From: Gossypium raimondii
Taxonomy: Eukaryota; Streptophyta; Magnoliopsida; Malvales; Malvaceae
Length of the DNA: 64,000 nucleotides
Direction of reading: 5' to 3'
Assembly (NCBI RefSeq): GCF_025698545.1
Contig: NC_068575.1
Location: 50,105,980 to 50,169,979, forward strand
Shown in pieces: positions 1 through 11,130 of this stretch. A program made the translations under genes and the position numbers. Every line of letters begins with the position of its first letter. Position 1 is the stretch's first letter. The notes beneath the pieces are model-generated. The model ran no database searches. It had not been told where the DNA came from and was given only the letters and a program-made list of their open reading frames with translations.

Positions 1-137
1 ACCCTCAACAGCTTCTTAATCATGGGTACCGATTGCGATGCTAGACCTAAAGTGCAAACGATTTTGGTTTTGGCGTTACAACCATCTTTTGGAAGCTCCT
101 TCAAGATCTCATCAATGTCGATATTCATCATTTCCAT
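1..137 (-). CDS. Pyruvate kinase-like protein, N-terminal fragment (cut by window edge)
   Basis: Read on the minus strand from an ATG at 137, the first 45 codons give a short acidic leader (MEMMNIDIDEILKELPKDG) followed by KTKIVCTLGLASQSVPMIKK. The second part matches the start of the catalytic domain of plant cytosolic pyruvate kinase, the glycolytic enzyme making pyruvate and ATP from phosphoenolpyruvate and ADP. Too little is present to see active-site residues. The almost invariant TLGPAS is TLGLAS here and the usual GM after LLRA is not reached, so this may be a diverged paralogue or a pseudogene. No start lies further upstream in this frame close by, and the leader fits known starts in the family. 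Family assignment is firm; function is not. Confidence 0.75.
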   Translation of the reverse strand, partial: MEMMNIDIDEILKELPKDGCNAKTKIVCTLGLASQSVPMIKKLLR

Positions 138-989
138 TTTTATTTGCTCGAATTAAAAATATACTATACTGCATCCATTATCAATTAAAAAATATTAAAA
201 GCCATCAATGAAAAAGATTGCGAAAGAAAACCCAGACAAAAGAAACATTGAGATAAACAAAATAGGGTTAAGGTAGAATTGGTGAGATAGATCAAATGAG
301 GTAAAGACAGATATGATTTTTTAAGATATCTATAATCAAATATGAATGAATTACAAGCAAATTGAAATTTTAAAAAAAAATGCTTTATGTTGAGTTAAAT
401 TGAGAAATGAGATACTATACCTTATAAGCAAAAAAAAAAATAGAGGAAAAAGAGAGAGTTTTAAAGAACAGTGGGGAAAAATATTTTTCGAAAAATAAAA
501 AAATTGGTGTTAAAAGAGAATAAAATAATAAACAAGGGGTTTATGAAGCAATTTACCCATTTAAAATTTGGTCAGCGGCACCTTAAAGCTTTTTTTTTTC
601 AGTTACCATCCAAAATGAGAAATTTACATATCAGGTCCCTAAATATTCTATGTCATCACATTTTAGTTCAGTGTCGCAAATATGTCAGGCGGCACTGTCA
701 AAACATTGTAGAAAATGCCTATTTTCATAATTAATTTGTTTTTCATACATTTTTCGTAATTAATTATTTGTTATATTATTTGAGTAAAAAAGCCTAAAAT
801 TGATTATGAGAAAAACTCCATGCCATAATTTCTTGATGTACAAAGAAAGATGCTAGACCATAAAGATATTGAGATTTTTGCTCATAGTTTGATGCATGAA
901 ACTGCAAAATTTATATGACAAAATTTGACTGCTTCAGAAGCAAATTATTGACTTGCAAGTGCCCAATTACAAGTTAACACATACTAGGT
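138..989. other. AT-rich upstream region of the pyruvate kinase-like gene
   Basis: No coding region is supported. It should hold the promoter and 5' leader of the minus-strand pyruvate kinase-like gene, but no clear TATA box or intron could be placed. Poly-A and poly-T runs dominate. Confidence 0.4.
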
Positions 990-2850
990 TGTTACACCCT
1001 ATACCCGGTCCGATCACCGAATCTGAGTTACGGGAATGCTACCACCAAAACAGAGAACATCACATGTAATTCAGACTTAAAAGCTCTAAAACAAGTTCGA
1101 AACTGAATGAAGACCAAATTAAAACTTTTAAAATTAAGAAGGGTAAACATGAAAATAGAGGTCACACGGCCGTGTGAAAGACTGTGCCTATGTGTGCAAA
1201 AGTCACACGGCCGTGTAATTAACTATGTCAGTGTAGTACAAAAATTACCAAACCTATAATACCCAGATGGGCGTGTGACCAACCCGTGTGAGGTACACGC
1301 CCGTGTGCCATTTTAAGTGTTCATCATGTACCAAGCAAACATATGATTCAAGTAATGCCTAAATGGCCACACAACTTGTATAAGAACCAACCAACAATCA
1401 TGCCAAAACATGAATTAACCATTTACAATACTAATTACCCATATCACATAGAATTTCCTCTATGCATATATCCATTTCCAACTCAACTCAAAACGTATCC
1501 TATATCAATTTCCTAATCTTCTAACCAATATGCCTCAAGGCACCATCACAAACATGAATCAATATCAAAGTACTTTCTATTTCAGGCCAAGTTAGAACAT
1601 AACTATGTATGTGCAATATGTATAAACAAAATGCCAAATTTCTATCACTTACCATTAACCATCTTACCAATATAACCATCTATAAGTTTAACACCAAATA
1701 CCATTTTACATGCCATGCTTATAACATCCAATTCAAACATTTATCTATTAAGCTATATGCTCCAACAACATTTCACATATTCAATCGTTGCATAACATAA
1801 TCAAACTTACCAAATACTCGTATTATTTCATCACATACCAAACTTAATAACCACCTTTAAGGATACTATTTCAAGCCATGATCAAACACATCCACATACC
1901 TACAAGCAAGCATACTTTGAGCAACACAAATCACACTTTACTTTTACAAAACACTTATATACATTTCAACTCCTATTACATGCCACATAACTGAAATGAA
2001 CATTTAAAATACTACCAAAAATGAACCCTAGTAGTGTGATCTTCAAGATGATTCGACTACCAAGTTCTGCAAAGAGGGTCAACTACAGACAACAAAAAAT
2101 AAAATGGAATAATCATTAAACATGCTTAGTAAGTTCATAGGTTTATAAACAAAAACTTACCTCAGTTCACAAAAACATATACTAAATTTAACTAATTTAT
2201 CTATTTCCTTATCACAACATGTCACATTTACAAGGTGAGCATTTCATATATATATATGATTAACTATCAATTCACTCAATTCAATTCAATATCATTTCTG
2301 AATAACTGTCAAACACATATACATAATTTATTCGGTTCAATCATATAACCTTTTAATAATCATAAAAACACATTCATTTCCATGAATCACATAGAATCAA
2401 TCAATACGTTTTCCTTTTAACAGTTAGTCCGATGAACCAAAATAATAATATATAAATACACAGGTAACTACACTACACAATATAGCTTGACAGAGCGATA
2501 ACTACACCACACCAAATAACTCGACAGAGCGATAACTACACCATACCAAGGCACAGTATTGCAAAGCCTATAGGCCCAAATACTATCATATAATGGATAA
2601 TCCCTCCACCACACCAATGTTTCTTTAGAGACAAAGCTCGGTAATCTACAACAAATATAGGATTCCGACGTAAACAGTGATATCTTAATTAGATATTTTT
2701 CTCCACATTATCTTTTACTCATATCTCGTACTAGCGCGCAATCAACCCTATTGGCATGCCAATTGTATCTTATCCTACGTTCATCCGGGCTCTATTAACA
2801 CATTAGTATCATTTATTACCAAACAAAGGAGATAAAAGCACACCATGAGA
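990..2850. repeat. LTR-like retrotransposon fragment (probably Ty3/gypsy)
   Basis: The block opens with TGTTACACCCTATACCCGG, a start I recognise from long terminal repeats of gypsy elements in cotton. It carries palindromes CACACGGCCGTGTG (1163-1176) and ACACGGCCGTGT (1205-1216), with related GGGCGTGTGACC and ACGCCCGTGTG at 1269-1316. A CA followed by TAGGT at 2136-2142 matches TAGGT at 985-989 and could mark the end of a 1.15 kb LTR. However, sequence typical of such LTRs (about 2460-2800) continues past it. No gag or pol reading frame is present, so this is a solo LTR or fragment. The right boundary is uncertain. Confidence 0.5.
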
Positions 2851-3059
2851 GTATAGTAATAGTAAAGTGCCTTAACTCTATCATTCTTGACCATCCAATA
2901 AAAATGCTTTGCCAGGAGTCAAGCTGCAGATAAAGATGTCAAGCATGAAGAATAAGGTCCATACTTGTTGAGAAAAAGAACAGGTTCTAAAAAGGTGATC
3001 TCTAGGCACACAAAGAACACATCAAATTAACCTAATAACCCCATTCAACCAACCTGGAT

Positions 3060-5960
3060 TTCACTCAAGTCTATCCAAAATTGCCAATCAAACAATGATA
3101 GAATGTCCTCGAAAAGTTAGATTTTGCCATACCAGTTTATGCTAAGCAACTTTTTCCTTTTGAGTCCTTATCTTCTCCCAAACTTTATTTGCCTTATAAG
3201 TGGATTGTAAACCACCACACAATGTCAACAAAATTTCTCTGTTTTAATAATTTCTTTCAATACCAGCAATACCCTTGTAAGGATTGTATTTGGAGAATTC
3301 AATCTATAAGCTTCAATTCAAGCCACCCATAATGAGCTTTTTTTAGCCCAAACTATCTAGATTTTACCAAGAATAAAGGCTTTATTCTAGGAGCTAAGGT
3401 TTTCAAGGCCAAGCCCACATAAACTCTTTGGATGATAGACACCCTCTCAGCTAACTTTTGAATCTCTAGTAGTTCCATAAACTCCTTTGCAAAGAAAAGC
3501 TAAACAAATCTTGGAAACATCCTCAATTATTCTAGTAAGGAGAATAAAATCCTTCACCATAACTTCGGAATACTAAAAATAATAGACTGCAATAGTTGTA
3601 ATCTTTCAACAAATGAAAGGAATTTGGCAGTCCAACTTCTGATCCTCTGAGTAATTTTATCAACAAGACATTGATAATCACAAGGCTTAAGATTCCTTGT
3701 AATAAGAGGGATACCAAAATATCTAATAAATAAAGATTGAATCTTAAAACAAATACACTCCCTATTATATGGAGATAAGATTCACTCATATCGAAGCTTA
3801 AGAGCTCACTTTTAGAATAATTTACTTGTAAGCAAGAAAAATAGAAGTCTAACACCTCATTGATAGCAAAAATAAAATCAACAAAACATTTAACAAAAAC
3901 CAGGAGGTCATCAACAAAGCTTAAATGAGTGAGTTGAATCTTCTTACATTTGGGATGTAGCTCAAAGACACAATTTGTAGCATCCTTATTTAAAAGACAA
4001 GAGAGCACATTAATGCCCATAATTAAAAGGTAAGGGGACAAGGGGTTGCCTTACTTGATACCTTCAGCACTAGAAAAGTAACCAGCAAGTCCCCCAGTTG
4101 ACGCAATAGAGAAAATAGGTTAAGTGATACAAGCCTTAATCCAGCCACAAAAGATGGCTGTAAAATCCGTAATTCTCAAAACTTGAAGAATGAACTCTCA
4201 ATTAAGAGAGTCAAAGGCCTTCCTCAGGTCAAATTCCAATGCACGTCAAGAGATAAATTCCTCCTACCATAATAAAAAATCAAGCTCCTGTGTTAACAAA
4301 ACATTATCAACTAAACTTCTATCCTCCATAAAAGCACACTGGTTAGTAGAGACAGTTGCAGGCAAACAAGTCTTCAGTCTATTGGAGATAATCTTAGTAA
4401 TCCTTTTATACACAGTAGTACAACCTGCAATTAGCCTAAAATCAGTACAAAAACTTGGATTGGACTCCTTGGGCTTTAAGCACGGTCCTTGATTTAAAAA
4501 AAAAAACTGACCAACTTGAATTACATCGGTTTCTATGATACTCCAAGTAGCTTGGAAAAATTTAGCATTAAAGCTATCAGACCTTAGGGCCTTATTACCA
4601 TGCATAGCAAACATCACACCTTTAATTTCTTCAGCAATTATAGACCTAATTAGGTTATTCTTTAATTTTTCAGGGATAACAACACCAATAACATCCCTTA
4701 GTAACTCAAAAAATAGCACCTACATTTGCATCAGGCATAGCCAAAGTGCTCTTGAAATAACTAACAAACTCATAAACAATCTGATTGTAAGAAATTAAAC
4801 TATCCCCTGTTGCATTCTTAAGCATGTTGATAGAAATGACCTTGTTCTTTACCTTCACAAGCATATGAAAGTAAACAGTGTTTTGATCCCCAGACCTGAC
4901 CCATTGGATTTAGGATTTTTGCCTAAAAAACTTTTCTTCAGCACTAGCTAGAGTATATTACTCATAGTAAATCCTTTTCTCCTTAGCAATAAGATCACTA
5001 GTTGGGCCATTGAGAATATTCAATTGAATACTCAATCGGGGCTTTCTTTGCCTAAACTCTTTAAGATGTGCTATTGAAATACATTTTATTAAAAGAAATT
5101 AGCTCACTTTTCAATCTCTTCAATATCACTTGAAGCCTCTGCAAAGGGTTACCTTTAGTAGGCTGGTCCTATGAATTCCCAACAACTTCTATGAAGTTCA
5201 GACGATCAACCCAGAAGTTAAAGAATTTAAAAGGCCCTGGGGGCTGAAACCCACCAATACTAAGAGTAATAAGACTGGGAGGAGTTAAGAATTCTACCGC
5301 CGATCTGCGAAAACATCATGCCATTATAGTTGACTAAGACTCTGTCCAATTTTCTTGCAAGGGAATCATCATGCCTTTTATTACCCCAAGTGAACAAAAG
5401 ACCAATAAAAGGATGGTAATCACTTCCAAATCATGTTGAAGATTCAAAAAAATCCTGCATATCACTAGTAACAATCTAGGAACCATTAAAATCCGAGCTC
5501 TCATTAGGCTTGCTAGTAACATTAAAATCCTCAGCAATAATCCATGGCCCATTCACCTCTCTACCCTTCATAGAAACAAGACTATTCTAATTCAATTTTC
5601 TATCATTCCCATTATTATTAGCATAAAAAATAGACAAATAGAAACATAGAACAGCATCATAAACATAACAAGTAATGTACTTGTTCAGTAGAAACAAGCT
5701 TATCCACCCCATCTACGTTTCCAAAACAACCATATTCTTCCATTTCAACTATTGTCATAATTATTCAAATGATTCTTGTCTTTGAATCTTCTATCTAAAA
5801 CAACTTGTGCATTAGCGTGTCTAATTCTCGTCTCCAAAAGAAAGAGGCAAAATCAACTTTTAAACTCTTTACTCTTTGCAGAACACTTACCTGCTAGAGA
5901 GGGTCATTAAATCCTCTTCTATTCCATACTAGGATCACGAGATTGAAGGGCTGCCCTTCC
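3060..5960 (-). pseudogene. LINE ORF2 remnant (endonuclease and reverse transcriptase)
   Basis: The 5' part resembles an AP-type endonuclease (VWNRRGFNDPL near 5930) but is full of stops. The reverse transcriptase is clearer. At 4719-4264 it has SFNAKFFQATWSII, FRLIAGCTTVYKRITKIISN and NQCAFMEDRSLVDNVLLTQE, where FRPIsxxxxxYKiisKil is usual. At 4041-3532 it has the catalytic box FVDDLL within HLSFVDDLLVFVKC, then the thumb segment CDYQCLVDKITQRIRSW read across a frame change. ORF2 nicks target DNA and copies the RNA. Many frameshifts and stops make this copy dead. Confidence 0.8.
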
Positions 5961-6251
5961 CTACTGCTTCTGAACCTTTACCCTTCTTTTTTATAGGACC
6001 CTTAAGTTTAGGTTTAATATGATCCATAAGCTCATTAACCCCATTAGAAGTAAGTATTTTCTTCTTAGGGGACACAACATTATCCCCCAGTATATTGTCC
6101 AATACATCAAATTTGTTATCAACAACTTGTTACCTTTTATCCTTTACTCTAACTCGTTGCTCAACAACATGATCAGAATTATCAATTCCTCCATCCATGG
6201 ACTCTTCCAATTGCACAAATTTGTCAGATTTCTGAGTTGAAGATATTGCAA

Positions 6252-6770
6252 CTACAGTAGATTCTTAGGAACCCATTTCTGAACAATAGCATGCTTTTGA
6301 GAACATAGAGAAGTAGAATGACCAAAGGTACTACAATGATCACACTTAGGAGGAAGCCAAGCTACTTCAACCAACATATAAAAACATTCACCCTTATCAA
6401 GCTCAACTGCAATAGAGTTAGGAATGACCCTATCAACTTCAATCTCCACACAAATTTTGTCCACATCCAGCCTCTATCTCAATGCAATGGCTTTATTAGA
6501 GTAAAAAGGCGTCCTAATTTCACTAGCAGTATACCCTAAACCTCTTTGAGTGTAAAGCTCAAGAAGAACGCTACCTAATTTTATCCACACATGAATCTTC
6601 TTCAAATCAAGTGCCAGAGACTATACACCAGGTTCCTATTTTCGAAGTATCAAGATTTTATGTTGAACATGCCAAGGGCCTGACTCTAAAATCCACTCAT
6701 AGGTTTTCTGATTAAGGAGAATAATGAAAAATAGGTCAGATCAAATAAGCTTGATTTCTACAAGTCCATC
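6252..6770 (-). pseudogene. LINE ORF1 remnant (DUF4283-like plus CCHC zinc knuckle)
   Basis: Minus-strand translation gives TYEWILESGPWHVQHKILIL and later ELYTQRGLGY, both typical of the DUF4283 domain of plant LINE ORF1 proteins. A second open piece (6464-6252) follows with VDKICVEIEVDRVIPN and a zinc knuckle CDHCSTFGHSTSLC. ORF1 proteins bind the element RNA. Stops at several points and a frame change near 6480 make it non-functional. Confidence 0.75.
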
Positions 6771-6800
6771 CCGTTAATTTACAAATTACAATCCTATGAA

Positions 6801-7414
6801 ACAAACTACCCAATAAAAACAAATTGTAGTAGAGCTGTTAGGATATATTTAGAAATATATTATATATCTTTTCTTTTGATATTTTTAAGTGATTACAGAG
6901 GTATAAATATTATATGTACTTTTAATGTTTATCAATAAAATTGAAAGGGATTATCTTTTTATCCCTTATCAAAAACCTCACGTGGAATTAATACTTTAGT
7001 AACACGAGTATTTATCTATGAGTTGAAAATTAAAAGATAAAAACTTTTAAAACACAATGCCAGAAATTATTTTATTAATAATTATTAATTTTTATGATTT
7101 TTATATCATTTTAGTACTTTATTAATAATTATTTAATTTTAAAAATTTTCTTATGGGTGTGTTTTTTTGAACGACTTGGTTGTGTATGTTTATTAAGTTT
7201 GAGTAAAATTGATTTGACTTAAAAAATTCGAAAAAAATTCGAATTTCGAGTTAATCAAATTAAGTTATTCGAGTCATTTAGTTTTTTCGAATCAACTCGA
7301 ATAAGTAATTCGAGTTTGAGTTGAGTTAAATTTTACAATTCTAATAACTCAAATAATTCAAATGACAAATTGGTGTAAATACACCTTTGGTCACTGTCAA
7401 TTTTGAAAATAAGC
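6801..7414. other. AT-rich DNA with a truncated hAT-MITE-like end
   Basis: No gene is visible. From about 7190 to 7375 the sequence follows the left end of the hAT MITE at 44238 (TTCGAATTTCGAGTTAA, then TCGAATCAACTCGA and TAACTCAAATAATTC), with many changes and no recognisable terminus. The rest is AT-rich. Confidence 0.45.
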
Positions 7415-7423
7415 AAATTGATC

Positions 7424-7660
7424 GGGATATTTACTAAAATATTATAACAAAAATAAAAAATTACCAAAATGTTATAACTTTTTTTTATTTACCAAAATAT
7501 TTTTTTATTTACCAAAATATATCAAAAAAACAAAAAAAACCTGAAAAAAAATCTGACCGATGTGACGGGTGTACCTTGGTCACGCCAATGGGATTGGCGG
7601 CACCAAAGGTGCCAAAGCCATTGGCGGCACCAATGGTGCCAATACCATTGGCGGCACCAA
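7424..7660 (+). repeat. Left terminal inverted repeat of the MULE
   Basis: It matches the reverse complement of about 15008-15245 with small indels. It contains palindromes GGCACCAAAGGTGCC (7599-7613) and GGCACCAATGGTGCC (7626-7640), spaced by about 27 bp, which are candidate transposase sites. The TIR is followed by a purine-rich tract that also has a counterpart on the right. Confidence 0.85.
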
Positions 7661-7876
7661 TGTTTATTAGGGGGGGTCGGTGGTGGGGGGACCAGAAGGA
7701 GAGGGAAAGAAAGAAAAAGAAGGAAAGAAAAGGAAAGGAGAAGAGAAAAAAAGAAAGAAGAAGAAAAGGAAAGGAGAAGAAAAAAGAAAGAAAGAAGGAA
7801 AGAAAAAGAAATGAGAAGAGAAAAAGAAGAAGAAGAAGAAGATGGAAGGAAGGAAAAAAAGAAAAGAAAAGAAAAG
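7661..7876 (+). other. Purine-rich tract ending in a splice donor: likely leader exon of the PMD gene
   Basis: This is an almost pure GA strand (GGAAAGAAAGAAAAAG type) ending AAAAG followed by GTATTTTTTTT, a plausible donor at 7877. The mirror-image tract at the right end (14925-15000) ends in the same way. I infer a non-coding leader exon spliced to 8909. Long Lys/Glu/Arg reading frames here are by-products of the base composition. Confidence 0.45.
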
Positions 7877-8916
7877 GTATTTTTTTTATAAATTTAAATT
7901 ATTTTTAATATTTGTGTGTTTAAAATTTATATTACGTACATTATAGTTATTTTATTATTTTGTTTAGCATATATATTTTATGAAATATATTTAGAATGAA
8001 AAAATAATGGTATGTACATTGTATGTTGATTAGGGATTTTTTTATGAAATTTACTTAGGAATTTGAAATATAAATTTTAGGAAAATAGCATTAAAAGAAA
8101 AATGAAAAGAAGTATGTTTAAGAAAACATAAAATACTGAAAAGAAAAATGGGAATTGTATATTTATCGAAAATAATAAAATGGGAATAAAAATGCGAAAA
8201 GTGTACATGTAATAAATTTCAAACATAATAAATTGAAATAATATAAAATTATAAAATAAAAATTACGATATTTTTAGAAATAATAAAATACGAAAAAAAT
8301 ACGAACAAATGGTCAAGTAAGAGTGTATTAGTAAATTTTTTAAAAATTTCAAAAATAAGTTATACAAATAATTGAAACAAAATATACTGAAATAATATAA
8401 AATAATAAAATACGAAAATAATATATTTTCTTGAAAGTAATAAAATCGGAAAATAATAATAAGACCAAAGGGAAGGGAAAGGGTTTATTTCGGTTTTTAC
8501 CAATATATTAGAAAAAAATACGAAAATATTATAACTTTTTTATTTACCGAATAATGGGTTTTACAAATATATTAAAAAATAAAATAACCAAAATGTTATA
8601 AGTTTTTTATTTACCAATATATATATTTTATTTACCAAAATATATCAAAAAAACACGCAAAAAAAAAGGTGATGGTTATTTTTTACGTAAAATTAATACA
8701 AGCAAAGGGCATGGGCAAGGGTTATTTTTTACAGAAAATTAATTTAAATAACACACTAGATTAATAAATTTCAAACATTATGCACTGGAATAATGTAAAA
8801 TTATAAATTTAGAAATTATGATATTTTTTACAGGAATAAAATGTGGAGAAAAAATACGAATAAATGGCCGAAGTAAGAATTTTTTTTCAACTTTTTTTCA
8901 ACTTGCAGGCATCGCA

Positions 8917-10544
8917 ATGGCTAGATTGATTCAAAGCAATATTAGACACATATCTGATGCGGCTAATAACGCGGTATGATTTATTATTTGTTAATTAGGA
9001 GTTCTATTTATTTTAAAAGGATATACGCAGTATATACAAAGAAATTATGTTATCGTAATATTTTTTCTGTAATTTAACACTATCAGGACTCGTTCCGAGT
9101 ATTAAGGGGCCGCGTGAGTGTTTTAAAGAAAGCTCCGGATGATCAATTGCTGACGTACCTGGAGCTAGCCGGATTTGGGTCAGTAGCATTAATCCGGTCG
9201 TCCGACTTGCGCTTTGATTTATTATCTGCGCTAGTGGAGTGGTGGCGTCCGGAGACCCATACTTTCCATTTTCCGTGCGGGGAGTGCACGGTGACCTTGG
9301 AGGATGTTGCAGTGCAGCTGGGGCTCCCAATTGACGGGAGTCCCGTAACGGGAGTATCGTCATTCACCGATCCGGCTGCAGTTTGCTATCAACTCCTAGG
9401 AGAGTCGCCAGAGGACGGCGACAAATATTTTTCCGGCATCAAATTTACATGGCTAAGAGCCAAAATTAAACAATTATCAGCGACCGCGGCTAAAGCTGAG
9501 TTGATGTGCATTGCCCGAGCGTACATCATGCATATGAGAGGGGCAGTACTCATGCCTGATGCAAATGGCGACTGTGTGCATTTGTCGTACCTGCCCCTGC
9601 TAGCTGATTTCTCCACTGCTAAGCGGTATAGCTGGGGTTCTGCCGTTCTAGCAACGCTCTACCGGGAGCTTTGTCGGGTAACAGAGCCGCAGGTTAAAGA
9701 CATCAGCGGATACCTCATACTGCTGCAGTCGTGGGCGCTTTATCGAATGTCGTTTTTGGCACGCGTTAGTCACCAACCCTATCTGTATCCACTGCCACTC
9801 AGGTGATAAGACGCTAAATTGTCATTATTTGTAGTCATAATATATTGAGTAATGTTACCAACCCTAAACCCTATACTATTTTTTATAGGTGGACGACCCG
9901 TCTTAGCATCGGAAAGTCGTCTGATGTCCCGATATACCGCATGAGGATTGAACAGCATTCCCGGGAAGGGGTAAGCTGCTATTCTAATATTCATGACATC
10001 TATTCTATTTCTATATCTTAATCACATGTTATCGGTCTAACTCGTTACAATGTTATTACTCATGCAGTTTATATTGATGCAATACCGGAGGCGGGAAATT
10101 ACAAATGTCGTACCCTCGTTCGCACTCGTTGATTCCCACATATGGTGCATTAACACACCAATTATTAATTTCAACGTCGTCGAGTGGTATCACGGTGATC
10201 GCGTGCTTCAGCAGTTTGGGTGCATCCAACCTATCCCGGATCTGTTGGCCCAGTTAGAGGATGATCACGGCTTGACAAAGAGAGGAAGAGTTCAATTGGA
10301 CTGGGGAATCAAGCACCGGAAATACGTCGCACTGTGGAACGATCGATTTTGCCGAATTCCTCAAATGGTTATGGGTACGGACTTGCAACCATCATTGGAG
10401 TATACAGAATGGTACCATAGTTGCGGGAAGCTATATTTACTTGGAGGGCAATCAACTATAATCCCCCCGTACGTGCAGCAAGTTGGGGCATTGGACGACC
10501 CGAGCCCGATGGATCCAGATCCGACGGCATATTATTCTCCGTAA
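8917..10544 (+). CDS. Plant mobile domain (PMD, MAIN-like) protein carried by the MULE
   Basis: Four coding exons join in frame: 8917-8973, 9087-9802, 9889-9970 and 10068-10544, all with GT-AG introns. They give 443 residues. The ATG lies 9 bp after an acceptor at 8908 and starts MARLIQSNIRHISDAANNA. The PMD (aminotransferase-like plant mobile domain) covers roughly residues 40-380. Landmarks are FDLLSALVEWWRPETHTFHF, LEDVAVQLGLPIDG, YLYPLPLRWTTRLSIGK and FNVVEWYHGDRVLQQFGC. In Arabidopsis, MAIN and MAIL1 of this family act in the nucleus in genome stability and transposon silencing. The role of transposon-borne copies is not known. The stop at 10542 is probably premature, because the same frame continues with family-like tail sequence to 10913. 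No stop lies within the domain. Confidence 0.85.
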
Positions 10545-10913
10545 CTGACAGAGCTGGAGTAGGACCCCCAGCCAGATCTCGGACATTCATAGTCAAATGT
10601 GGATTCACATGGCTATCGACCGGATTTGGTGGGCGATGAATATTATCCGAGCTTCGCAGAGGGCGAATACGCCTATGATTTTAAACTGTTTGGATCCCCT
10701 CGGCCATAGTACGGCATGCCCGGCCCGTCTGACACGTATCCTCAGCATTATGGTTCAAGTTCGTCAGTGGCGAACGAGGCACAGGACCTTTCCTCTATGT
10801 TTTCCACGCCCCCACCTGCGGACGATGAGGATGTTAGTCGTCGCCCAGACCGTGAGCGTCGACCTCCGCAGAGGTATACCCCCCGGACAACACCATCGAA
10901 CCATCGATTTTAG
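10545..10913 (+). pseudogene. Nonsense-interrupted C-terminal tail of the PMD gene
   Basis: This continues in the same frame past the stop at 10542. It has further stops (TAG at about 10560, 10590 and 10707) but otherwise open sequence, including VGDEYYPSFAEGEYAYDF, SSMFSTPPPADDEDV and RRPPQRYTPRTTPSNHRF before a final TAG. I recognise this Pro/Tyr-rich tail from cotton PMD proteins. Three of the four internal stops are TAG, as expected from CAG changing by C to T. Confidence 0.7.
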
Positions 10914-11130
10914 GGGTTTGATGCACTTTCTGTATAAAAAGCCATATTTGTATTTTATTTGACCTTACCTCTGAATTTTTTGTATAAATATCCATTATTA
11001 TTTTTTTCATTATATTAAAGCTCAATCGAATTATGAATGTCTCTATTTTCGATATAATCTTAATAATTCCAAGTGCGCACGTCGTACAAAACCGAATAAA
11101 ATTACTGTTTATAACAAAATATAAAGCAAA
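10914..11130. other. Short gap between the two convergent MULE genes
   Basis: AT-rich DNA of about 217 bp between the PMD tail stop and the mudrA stop. It should hold both polyadenylation regions. TATAAATATCC and TATATTAAAG stretches are present, with no separate gene. Confidence 0.5.

Larger units (their letters stand above)
2990..6800 (-). mobile_element. Degenerate L1-type LINE, near full length
   Basis: Minus-strand remains of both ORFs are in the expected order: a DUF4283-like and CCHC-knuckle ORF1 at about 6770-6250, an endonuclease at about 5950-5270, and reverse transcriptase at about 4730-3060. All frames are broken by stops and shifts. The 3' end near 2990 has no clear poly-A tail (poly-T on the plus strand) and no target-site duplication was found, so both boundaries are approximate. 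Confidence 0.75.

Noticed and set aside
990..2137. Complete 1148-bp LTR with a TAGGT duplication
   Set aside because: A 5-bp match after CA is easily found by chance over 2 kb, and typical LTR sequence continues beyond 2137, so the boundary was not accepted.
7562..7908. Two overlapping Lys/Glu/Arg-rich reading frames of about 110 codons
   Set aside because: They follow from the purine-rich tract inside the MULE end; the likely splice donor at 7877 cuts them and no family resemblance is seen.
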